In this document: positions 7,750-13,657 of the stretch, piece after piece
Position numbering within the stretch: the stretch's first letter is position 1
How the letters are laid out: every line of letters starts with the position of its first letter
Origin: Candidatus Zhuqueibacterota bacterium
GTDB lineage: Bacteria; Zhuqueibacterota; Zhuqueibacteria; Residuimicrobiales; Residuimicrobiaceae
DNA: 13,657 bases
Direction of reading: 5' to 3'
Assembly: GCA_016934435.1 (NCBI GenBank)
Contig: JAFGSU010000192.1
Coordinates: 1 to 13,657, forward strand
Translations under genes and position numbers: made by a program
The notes under the pieces: model-generated
The model's database searches: none
The model's input: only the letters and a program-made list of their open reading frames with translations
What the model was told of the DNA's origin: nothing

Positions 7750-10332
7750 ATGGCGCACGAATTCCCACTCAAATCCCTGATCGATGTGGATGTGCTGCAA
7801 CATCTTCAGGCGTCTTTTTCAGAAGAGAACGAGATATCCGTGGCCATCTTCGATGAACAGGGACGTCTACTCATTGAGCCTTCGCGGCATTGCCTCATCC
7901 CCACGGAAGCGCAGGGATATTTCATGCCGTTTCTTGAATTTGTCCTCACATGGCCGCCTAATCTCCATGATCTGGCCCTGCAGGACGGCGGCAGAATCTT
8001 TTCCTCTTTCTTCAACAAGCTAATTCATCGTGCGATTCTTCCCCTGGCGGCGCCCCAAAAGGCGCTTGGCGCCATACAGCTTATCATGGTAACAAAAAAC
8101 CGACAGCATGAAATGGCGCAATGGCGCACGGCGTTGGAGGGTTTTTCATTTAATTATATCAGCTATCTGGCTTTCCTTGATTCCTATTCATCAGCCGGCA
8201 ACGACGACCTTGTACGATTATGCACACAATTTTATCAAAAACTGGAACATCTATTAGAAGCCGGATTAAGCCGCCTTAAAAAAAATACACCATCGCAACC
8301 GTCCGATTCTGAAGAACGAGGCGATATTATTACCACCCCGCACCATGACATTATTCAGATCGATGCCGCCGTCAGTCAACTGCTGGGCTATGAATCATCC
8401 GCTGAAATGCTCGGATTGAATGTAATAGACCAGATCATCGCCCAACCCGAAGATCGAGAAAACATCCGGCATTTTCTCGATATTAAGGGACAACTGGCTG
8501 AATATCCCCTCTATCTCAGGGATAAGAGGGGCCGTCTGCAACCGGTAAAAATAGTAATCGGTAGTGAAGACCTGGGCAAGGACGTACCTACCGGTTACCG
8601 CTATACAGTTCAGGTTGTCGAGGAGCAGGATATTGACAAACCGAATATGCTGGATCTGCCGCTGAGGCAGTCCACCGGTTCGGCATCAGAGAACATCGGC
8701 GCAAAACGACCCGCTTCGCCACCCTCTGTTGCAGAATCGATGTCCGTGGGCGATGTTGAGGCATCCTCCGTTTCATCCCTGCCCAGCGGAGCGGCCACTG
8801 CAGAATCATTGGACGCTGAATCAATAAAAGCGTTTGATGCCATGCAGGAAGCGCTCTTGATTCTGGATCAACAAAATCGCATCATAGGCTGGAATAATAA
8901 AATAGCCGAGTTGCTGCATTGCCCGCCGCAGGCGGTGCACGGCAGCGAATTCCAGTCGCTCATGGTCGGTGACTCTCAACAACGCTGGTCGCAAATGCTC
9001 TTTGCTTTTCGTCGCGATCAGGAATCGGACCGTATAGCGGCGCCTCAACCATTCTATCTTGTCGATGGCTTGGGCGACCTCTGGGCCATCACCCTGCAGA
9101 TGAAAAAAATAAAAATTAAAGAAAAACCGTTTATATCAGCGGTAATAACGAACCTCGTAAAATCTTCAATGGAACAGGCCTTTCTTCCCTCTCCACCCGC
9201 CGTGCAGGCAGCAAGTCCGTCTCAACTCATCCTGCCGGTTCATTCCCCTGATACCAGACAGGACGAATTGGCCCCCATCATAGCCAAAATCGCCGATCAC
9301 TTTGAAAAACAGATGACGAAAATACAACGGCACACTCTGCAAATGGGCAACGAACAAAACCTGGATCACCCGCTATCGGATCACGTGCTGCAAATAAAAC
9401 AGTTGACCGAACAGACTCTGCACAGTCTTCAGTTAATTCATTATTACGGACGCCGAATACGGCCGCATCTTAAAAATGTGCAGATAAATGAGCTGCTGCA
9501 ACGAGTCGCCAATATGCAGCAAGCGCTGTTCAGCAATCCCTATCAAATCCATTTCGATCTGCAAAAGGATGTATATCCCGTTTCGGCTGACCCATTACTT
9601 TTAGGGCATGCGCTTTCCCTTCTCATCGAGATGGCGAGAAAAACCATGTCGGATGGCGGCGTCCTATCCCTTCGCAGCCGCAACAGCACTATGCCCGCAA
9701 CGGAAGAAAAAACGCCCGCCGTATCGATTGAGGTCAGTTATCCGGCTTGTTCTTTTTCCGAACAGATGCTCGACCATCTGTTCGAACCATTCGGGGATGG
9801 ACAAGGGCTCGAGTTAGCGGCGGTCTACGGCATCGTACGAAGCCTTAACGGCAAAATTGATGTCGCTGCGGATAGCCGGCACGGCACCCGTTTCCGTATC
9901 TATATCGCGGCAGTTGCAGATCAGGTTACAGGCGTAGAAGATGAAATAAAAGATATGGACAAAGGGGGCGTGCTCATCATTGACGATGAACGGGGTATCG
10001 TCGACGTAAATACCCTGATTTTGCAGCACCATGGTATCAAGGTGTTTACTGCAGCCACTTTTCAGCAGGGTGTGGACCTGCTTCAGTATCATTCTACAGA
10101 AATAGATTGTATTCTTCTGGATGTAATGTTACCCGATATGGAAGCGCCCGAAAGTGTTGAAAAGATTCGCGAGCAATCGAATCTACCCATCATCTTATCC
10201 AGTGGTTATCCTCCCGACGAAGCAGTAACCGCGGTGCTGCCCCAATGTGGCGGACCGTTCCTGCAAAAACCCTATCGCAAAAACGTACTCCTCCATACCA
10301 TCAAAAAATTTCTCAATTCCGACCAGCAATGA
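7750..10332 (+). CDS. PocR-PAS-PAS-histidine kinase-like-receiver hybrid sensor with degenerate kinase core
   Basis: This is a soluble multi-domain signalling protein of 860 residues with no membrane segment. Residues are numbered from ATG 7750, chosen for its AGGA at 7743-7746; TTG 7720 adds ten. Domains in order: a PocR-like ligand-binding domain (about 7-120, weak call), a PAS domain (about 195-290), a Ser/Ala/Pro-rich linker (291-355), a second PAS (356-470), an NtrB-like dimerisation/ATPase region (505-725) and a receiver (741-856). The kinase core is damaged at key points. The AHDFNN phospho-acceptor block reads ADHFEK (515-520), the N-box NARDAM reads MARKTM (628-633), the G1 DxGxGM reads YPACSF (664-669), and the ATP lid is shortened to FGDGQGLEL. 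The receiver keeps D745/D746, phospho-acceptor D791, S818 and K840. It has its own promoter. A regulatory pseudokinase is inferred; no output domain is present. Confidence 0.8.
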   Translation: MAHEFPLKSLIDVDVLQHLQASFSEENEISVAIFDEQGRLLIEPSRHCLIPTEAQGYFMPFLEFVLTWPPNLHDLALQDGGRIFSSFFNKLIHRAILPLAAPQKALGAIQLIMVTKNRQHEMAQWRTALEGFSFNYISYLAFLDSYSSAGNDDLVRLCTQFYQKLEHLLEAGLSRLKKNTPSQPSDSEERGDIITTPHHDIIQIDAAVSQLLGYESSAEMLGLNVIDQIIAQPEDRENIRHFLDIKGQLAEYPLYLRDKRGRLQPVKIVIGSEDLGKDVPTGYRYTVQVVEEQDIDKPNMLDLPLRQSTGSASENIGAKRPASPPSVAESMSVGDVEASSVSSLPSGAATAESLDAESIKAFDAMQEALLILDQQNRIIGWNNKIAELLHCPPQAVHGSEFQSLMVGDSQQRWSQMLFAFRRDQESDRIAAPQPFYLVDGLGDLWAITLQMKKIKIKEKPFISAVITNLVKSSMEQAFLPSPPAVQAASPSQLILPVHSPDTRQDELAPIIAKIADHFEKQMTKIQRHTLQMGNEQNLDHPLSDHVLQIKQLTEQTLHSLQLIHYYGRRIRPHLKNVQINELLQRVANMQQALFSNPYQIHFDLQKDVYPVSADPLLLGHALSLLIEMARKTMSDGGVLSLRSRNSTMPATEEKTPAVSIEVSYPACSFSEQMLDHLFEPFGDGQGLELAAVYGIVRSLNGKIDVAADSRHGTRFRIYIAAVADQVTGVEDEIKDMDKGGVLIIDDERGIVDVNTLILQHHGIKVFTAATFQQGVDLLQYHSTEIDCILLDVMLPDMEAPESVEKIREQSNLPIILSSGYPPDEAVTAVLPQCGGPFLQKPYRKNVLLHTIKKFLNSDQQ

Positions 10333-10374
10333 TCCCATCGGGTGATTAGATCGACTATGGACAAATATTATTTC

Positions 10375-10403
10375 TTGTAAAATTGAAAAATATTTAGTAA
10401 AAT
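10375..10403 (+). promoter_or_regulatory. sigma70-type promoter for pdxST
   Basis: TTGTAA (10375-10380) and TAAAAT (10398-10403) are 17 bases apart in an AT-rich intergenic segment. An overlapping alternative is TTGAAA (10383-10388) with TATGTT (10405-10410). Either puts the transcript start at about 10410-10417, after the ATG at 10406 and before the ATG at 10442, which supports the downstream start of pdxS. Confidence 0.55.
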
Positions 10404-10441
10404 TTATGTTTGAGTTTGATACAGTTTTTGGAGTATTTGCT

Positions 10442-11326
10442 ATGAAAGATAAAGGCTCTATGAAGGTTAAAGTTGGTCTGGCGGAGATGCTCAAAGGCGG
10501 TGTCATCATGGATGTAACGACGCCGGATCAGGCTAAAATCGCCGAAGATGCCGGAGCCGTAGCAGTAATGGCGTTGGAGCGCATACCTGCCGATATCCGT
10601 ATTCATGGTGGGGTGGCGCGCATGTCCGATCCTACGGTAATCCAGGCCATCCAGAAAACCGTCAGTATTCCGGTCATGGCTAAATGTCGCATCGGTCATT
10701 TTGCCGAGGCGCAAGTTCTTGAGGCACTGGGCGTCGATTTCATCGATGAGAGTGAAGTGCTGACACCGGCGGATGAAGAATATCATATCGACAAGTGGAA
10801 ATTCAAGGTTCCTTTTGTATGCGGATGTCGGGATCTGGGAGAAGCGTTGCGTCGCATAGCGGAGGGCGCTGCATTGATTCGCACCAAGGGAGAAGCCGGC
10901 ACCGGCAATATCGTGGAGGCTGTGCGTCACATGCGGGCGGTGCAGGGGGGTATCCGGCGCATTCATTCTTTGAGTGATGAAGAACTGGTAACGGAATCCA
11001 AGCGACTGGGCGCCCCCGCAGAAATCGTCAGGGAGGTTAAAAAATTGGGAAGATTACCGGTGCCCAATTTTTCCGCCGGCGGTGTCGCTACACCCGCCGA
11101 TGCTTCCTTAATGGTACAATTGGGCGCTGAATCGGTTTTTGTCGGCAGCGGTATTTTTAAATCAAGCGACCCTCAAAAACGAGCCAAAGCCATTGTGAGC
11201 GCTGTAACCCATCACCTTGATTTTAATCTCATTGCCAGAGTATCCGAAGGCCTGGGAGAGGCTATGCCGGGTTTGGAACTGTCGGCTATTCCAGAAAACG
11301 AGCGTATGGCAGGAAGAGGCTGGTAG
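10442..11326 (+). CDS. pdxS: pyridoxal 5'-phosphate synthase, synthase subunit PdxS
   Basis: PdxS builds PLP directly from ribose 5-phosphate, glyceraldehyde 3-phosphate and ammonia, the ammonia being supplied by PdxT, in a cytosolic 12+12 complex. The sequence is close to the family consensus throughout: AEMLKGGVIMDV, AVAVMALERIPADIR, VMAKCRIGHF, IDESEVLTPADE, IRTKGEAGTGN, AGGVATPADA and VFVGSGIFKS, ending in GRGW. With ATG 10442 as start, the catalytic residues fall at D24, K81 and K149, the same numbers as in Bacillus PdxS. A GGAG (10430-10433) lies eight bases upstream. A longer frame from ATG 10406 lacks a ribosome site and lies upstream of the predicted transcript start. Its TAG is directly followed by the pdxT ATG. 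The length of 294 residues is normal and nothing is missing. Confidence 0.98.
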   Translation: MKDKGSMKVKVGLAEMLKGGVIMDVTTPDQAKIAEDAGAVAVMALERIPADIRIHGGVARMSDPTVIQAIQKTVSIPVMAKCRIGHFAEAQVLEALGVDFIDESEVLTPADEEYHIDKWKFKVPFVCGCRDLGEALRRIAEGAALIRTKGEAGTGNIVEAVRHMRAVQGGIRRIHSLSDEELVTESKRLGAPAEIVREVKKLGRLPVPNFSAGGVATPADASLMVQLGAESVFVGSGIFKSSDPQKRAKAIVSAVTHHLDFNLIARVSEGLGEAMPGLELSAIPENERMAGRGW

Positions 11327-11908
11327 ATGCGCATCGGTGTTCTCGCTGTACAGGGTGACTATGCCAAACACCACTCTATGCTGTTACAAATGGGCCTAAA
11401 AACCCGCCTCGTACGAACCGACGCCGATTTAGCCGGTTGTGATGCTCTGATCATTCCCGGCGGCGAATCGACTACGATGACTACGGTCATGCAAAAACAT
11501 GGGCTGTGGCAGCCGGTTATCGAATTCGGCCGCCAGAAACCCATCATGGGCACCTGCGCCGGACTCATCCTTCTTGCCACCGAGGTCCCGGATCATGGGC
11601 TGCCGACTCTGGGCCTGCTGGATGTCGCCGTTATCCGGAATGCATACGGTCGACAGGTTGATTCTTTTGTCGATCAAGTCACCCTCGATTTAAACGGCAA
11701 ATTGAATAAATATACCGGCGTCTTTATTCGCGCCCCCAAAATATCCCGCAGCGGCGCAAACGTCAAAATCCTCGGATATCATCAGCAGGACATTGTCATG
11801 GTCGAAACCGAGCATATTCTTGCCTGCACTTTTCATCCTGAATTGACGGAGGACGATGCCATCCACCGTTATTTCCATACCAAAACGAGTAAATTGATCG
11901 GCTGCTGA
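11327..11908 (+). CDS. pdxT: pyridoxal 5'-phosphate synthase, glutaminase subunit PdxT
   Basis: PdxT hydrolyses glutamine and channels ammonia to PdxS. It is a class I (triad) glutamine amidotransferase. The GVLAVQGDYAKH N-terminus (4-15), IPGGEST (43-49), nucleophile elbow GTCAGLILLA with C77, RNAYGRQVDSF (104-114) and FHPELTED with H170 and E172 give the complete Cys-His-Glu triad. The length of 193 residues is typical. The ATG abuts the pdxS stop codon and is preceded by AGGAAGAGG inside the 3' end of pdxS, so the two are co-transcribed and probably translationally coupled, giving balanced subunits. The gene ends the + strand operon; the next strong signal downstream is the terminator at 12031-12065. 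Confidence 0.98.
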   Translation: MRIGVLAVQGDYAKHHSMLLQMGLKTRLVRTDADLAGCDALIIPGGESTTMTTVMQKHGLWQPVIEFGRQKPIMGTCAGLILLATEVPDHGLPTLGLLDVAVIRNAYGRQVDSFVDQVTLDLNGKLNKYTGVFIRAPKISRSGANVKILGYHQQDIVMVETEHILACTFHPELTEDDAIHRYFHTKTSKLIGC

Positions 11909-12030
11909 GTGGAGCGCACCCATTCGCACAGCCGTCCTGAGACCCACCCATCATGATACCATGCCCTGGAAAAACCGTCGCACACCCACACAGACGCATG
12001 AAATAATAGAAAGAAACCTTCCCACATACA

Positions 12031-12065
12031 AAAAACCCCGGTCTCCTGACAGAGCCGGGGTTTTT
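12031..12065. terminator. bidirectional rho-independent terminator between convergent genes
   Basis: AAAAACCCCGG (12031-12041) pairs with CCGGGGTTTTT (12055-12065) around a 13-base loop. A-tract, GC stem and T-tract make it functional in both directions. It can end the pdxST transcript on the + strand and, 18 bases beyond the stop codon at 12084, the two-gene transcript on the - strand. Confidence 0.92.
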
Positions 12066-12083
12066 AAAAAATATTTTAACCGG

Positions 12084-12407
12084 TTATATGGCTTGTCGCC
12101 GCAGTGTTTTCTTCAGATGCTTGATCTTTTGTCGAATTCTCTTGAGAGATTGATGATCATGCGCGGTTAATGCTTCATCACGTTTTTTCCTCAGCTCGCG
12201 AATCTCTTTTTTCATTCGCGTCTTGTTTTCACCCGTTGCTGCATGGTGTACATGCATATCCAGATCAAGCGCCTTGCAGATGGCCGCCAGCAGGTGCTCT
12301 TTATTTAATTGGGTATATCCCTGTACAGCTTCATGCTCGATACCTTTGGCGATCTCGCGCAATTCGGCTACCGTCTTTTTCTTCAATTCCTCGTAGGTGA
12401 ACGACAT
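12084..12407 (-). CDS. small protein with N-terminal Rho-N/SAP-like domain and basic helical tail
   Basis: This 107-residue protein has an N-terminal block LKKKTVAELREIAKGI, followed by LNKEHLLAAICKAL, which matches the helix-extended-loop-helix fold of the Rho termination factor N-terminal (SAP/HeH-like) domain, usually a nucleic-acid-binding module. The second half (about 62-107) is a highly basic helical segment rich in Lys, Arg and Glu, likely coiled coil, with repeated KKE, RKKRDEA and KHLKK patterns. It is far too short for Rho and lacks the ATPase. ATG 12407 is preferred over ATG 12410 because it gives five bases to the AGGAGG (12413-12418). It is the second gene of a - strand pair. 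A nucleic-acid-binding role is inferred from the domain only. Confidence 0.8.
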   Translation of the reverse strand: MSFTYEELKKKTVAELREIAKGIEHEAVQGYTQLNKEHLLAAICKALDLDMHVHHAATGENKTRMKKEIRELRKKRDEALTAHDHQSLKRIRQKIKHLKKTLRRQAI

Positions 12408-12420
12408 CATCTCCTCCTGA

Positions 12421-12436
12421 TCGGATATTCATCCGA
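12421..12436 (-). other. intercistronic hairpin next to a Shine-Dalgarno
   Basis: Inverted repeat TCGGAT...ATCCGA (12421-12426 and 12431-12436) with a four-base loop lies in the 34-base gap between the two - strand genes. On the - strand it ends two bases before the AGGAGG of the downstream small gene, so it could influence translation or protect a processed end. On the + strand it is followed by TTTT, but no + gene needs a terminator there. Confidence 0.5.
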
Positions 12437-12441
12437 TTTTA

Positions 12442-13626
12442 TTATTTCTTTGGTTCTAATTGTCTTCGCATTTCTTCCAGATCTTGTTTTTGCGGACTCT
12501 GCCCTTCCAGTATTTTTCGCAAACGCTCCAGTTCCCGTTCCGCTTTGCGCCGTTCTTCACGAATGCGCTCCAGCTCCTCTTCAGCCGATTCTGTTTCGCG
12601 TCGTTCCTTGATGATCTGTTCAAACAATTCTCGACGGCTCTCCGCTTTTTGAATGAGAATATCTCGCTCACTGGTGCGAAAAACCGATGTCGGTAACAGA
12701 GTAAACCGACTGCCGATATTGATGCGCCATGAATTATAGTTTGGCAAGTCGGTCAGGTACTCTCGCTCCATAAGTGGTGGCACGGTTTCATCGTTGTCAC
12801 TGTTCAGCCGGATTTCCCCCGATACGAAAAATTGAAACCAGCGATAGGGTTTGTATGTGATCACGGCATTCATAAAGAGATAATTTTCGCGTGATTCCGC
12901 CGCCAGGGGTGGTTGCTGCAACCATGCATTGCCGTACCATTCAATGCCGTAGTCGAAATTTTCCGTTGGGATGTTCAACCCGAGCGCATACAACAGTTGT
13001 TGAGATTGATATAACACCTGGCTGTTCGGGTCACGAGCATGGCGCAAAAATTCGCCGACATCGTTATGATTGTGATAACCCAGGTTAGCGTGCAGGTTGA
13101 AAGCATCTTCAGGGTAGAGGGGATCGGCAGCATAACTGACCAATCCCTTAAAACCGAATTCCGCCGTTCCCGCCGAATAAGGCTCGAATAGGATATTATG
13201 CTTATTGCTGGTGGGGAACCGGGCCTGCAAATGCATGCCATAGGACAAAGAGTTGGTTCGTGAGCCGAAAGAACCTATTTTCAGTCCGATAAAAGTATCG
13301 TACGGCACCAAACCCTCATCGGTTTGATCATCCTGGTAAACAATGGGTGTAATATTGAGTTCGAAATGTTTCCCCAGCCCGTAATTGATACTGAATAATC
13401 CTTGCACATCCCACACGGTCACGGCAAGCGGCAGATCATACTGCATACTTTCGACTTGATGAACCTTTCCCCAGAAGCGCGTGTTCACAAAAACAGTTAA
13501 TTTTCCAACATCAGTTACCCAAGCCGCTTTGGTATGCGGAAGCCCTTTACTGCCGTTAATAACGTCCGCTCCCGAAGCCTTAATCAAAAGTAGCAATAGC
13601 ACGAATACCATCGGCTTTAGCTTCAT
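12442..13626 (-). CDS. secreted, probably outer-membrane beta-barrel protein with C-terminal coiled coil
   Basis: No named family was recognised. The 394 residues begin with a clear signal peptide: MKLKPM, a hydrophobic LLLLL core and a likely cleavage after SGA near residue 19. The body (about 30-315) has many short alternating, aromatic-rich strands such as LTVFVNTRFWG, FELNITPIVY, FIGLKIGSFG and FQFFVSGEIRL, with polar turns between them, as expected of an outer-membrane barrel. From about residue 320 to 375 the sequence becomes almost entirely Glu, Arg, Lys and Leu with heptad spacing, a strong coiled coil, followed by a short charged tail. ATG 13626 is chosen because GGAGG (13633-13637) is six bases upstream; a TTG at 13632 sits too close. 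A TATAAC near 13647-13652 could be its -10 box. It leads the pair with the Rho-N-like gene. The outer-membrane location is inferred. Confidence 0.7.
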   Translation of the reverse strand: MKLKPMVFVLLLLLIKASGADVINGSKGLPHTKAAWVTDVGKLTVFVNTRFWGKVHQVESMQYDLPLAVTVWDVQGLFSINYGLGKHFELNITPIVYQDDQTDEGLVPYDTFIGLKIGSFGSRTNSLSYGMHLQARFPTSNKHNILFEPYSAGTAEFGFKGLVSYAADPLYPEDAFNLHANLGYHNHNDVGEFLRHARDPNSQVLYQSQQLLYALGLNIPTENFDYGIEWYGNAWLQQPPLAAESRENYLFMNAVITYKPYRWFQFFVSGEIRLNSDNDETVPPLMEREYLTDLPNYNSWRINIGSRFTLLPTSVFRTSERDILIQKAESRRELFEQIIKERRETESAEEELERIREERRKAERELERLRKILEGQSPQKQDLEEMRRQLEPKK

Positions 13627-13657
13627 TCCCAACCTCCAAGAGTTAGGTTATATGTCA

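Noticed and set aside
10406..10441. Upstream ATG start for pdxS
   Set aside because: It has no ribosome site, falls before the predicted transcript start, and would shift the catalytic residues by 12 from their standard numbers D24, K81 and K149.
12084..12407. Truncated transcription terminator Rho gene
   Set aside because: It has its own start and ribosome site and a complete two-part architecture; nothing suggests loss of an ATPase domain.
1..13657. Search for mobile elements, CRISPR arrays, toxin-antitoxin pairs, phage genes or a defence island
   Set aside because: No terminal repeats, transposase or integrase motifs, regularly spaced repeats or defence-type domains were seen; gene order and codon use look chromosomal.

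Overview
The window is a compact, gene-dense bacterial chromosome segment. All genes from the left edge to about 11.9 kb run on the + strand. Two genes on the - strand converge on them, and a bidirectional rho-independent terminator lies at the junction. No RNA gene, insertion sequence, integrase, CRISPR array or recognisable defence gene was seen, and no gene-free stretch exceeds 300 bases. An LPS-type family 9 glycosyltransferase and a secreted, barrel-like protein indicate a Gram-negative (diderm) bacterium. Two promoter-like sites have sigma70-type -35/-10 boxes with 17-base spacing. The phylum cannot be fixed by eye. A lineage outside the well-studied Proteobacteria, such as the FCB/Calditrichota/KSB1 area, is only a guess.

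Left part (1-3720): the 3' two-thirds of a trans-polyprenyl diphosphate synthase (quinone side chain or carrier lipid) overlaps an ApbE flavin transferase. These are followed by a UDP-glucuronate decarboxylase-like sugar-nucleotide enzyme and a heptosyltransferase-like family 9 glycosyltransferase. The last two suggest surface polysaccharide or LPS synthesis.

Middle part (3721-7629): a weak promoter-like site precedes a tight translation pair, rsfS (ribosome silencing factor) and argS. A PfkB-family sugar or nucleoside kinase follows, and its stop codon overlaps the start of an ECF-type transporter ATPase. No ECF membrane component lies nearby.

Regulatory part (7630-10332): a near-consensus promoter drives a single large cytosolic sensor protein, read as PocR-like domain, PAS, PAS, histidine-kinase-like core and receiver. 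The receiver looks intact. The kinase core has lost its phospho-acceptor alignment, its N-box Asn, its G1 box and part of its ATP lid, so it looks like a pseudokinase.

Right part: pdxS and pdxT form a classical two-gene operon for de novo pyridoxal 5'-phosphate synthesis, with their own promoter and near-perfect agreement with Bacillus PdxS numbering. After the terminator, the - strand carries a secreted beta-rich protein ending in a charged coiled coil. A short intercistronic hairpin then precedes a small Rho-N/SAP-like protein with a basic helical tail.

Most of the window is ordinary housekeeping. The most notable points are an ArgRS whose HIGH motif reads NIVS while its KMSKS motif is intact, the degenerate histidine kinase fused to a conserved receiver, and a barrel-plus-coiled-coil secreted protein paired with a small putative nucleic-acid-binding protein. 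I found no convincing undescribed multi-gene system.
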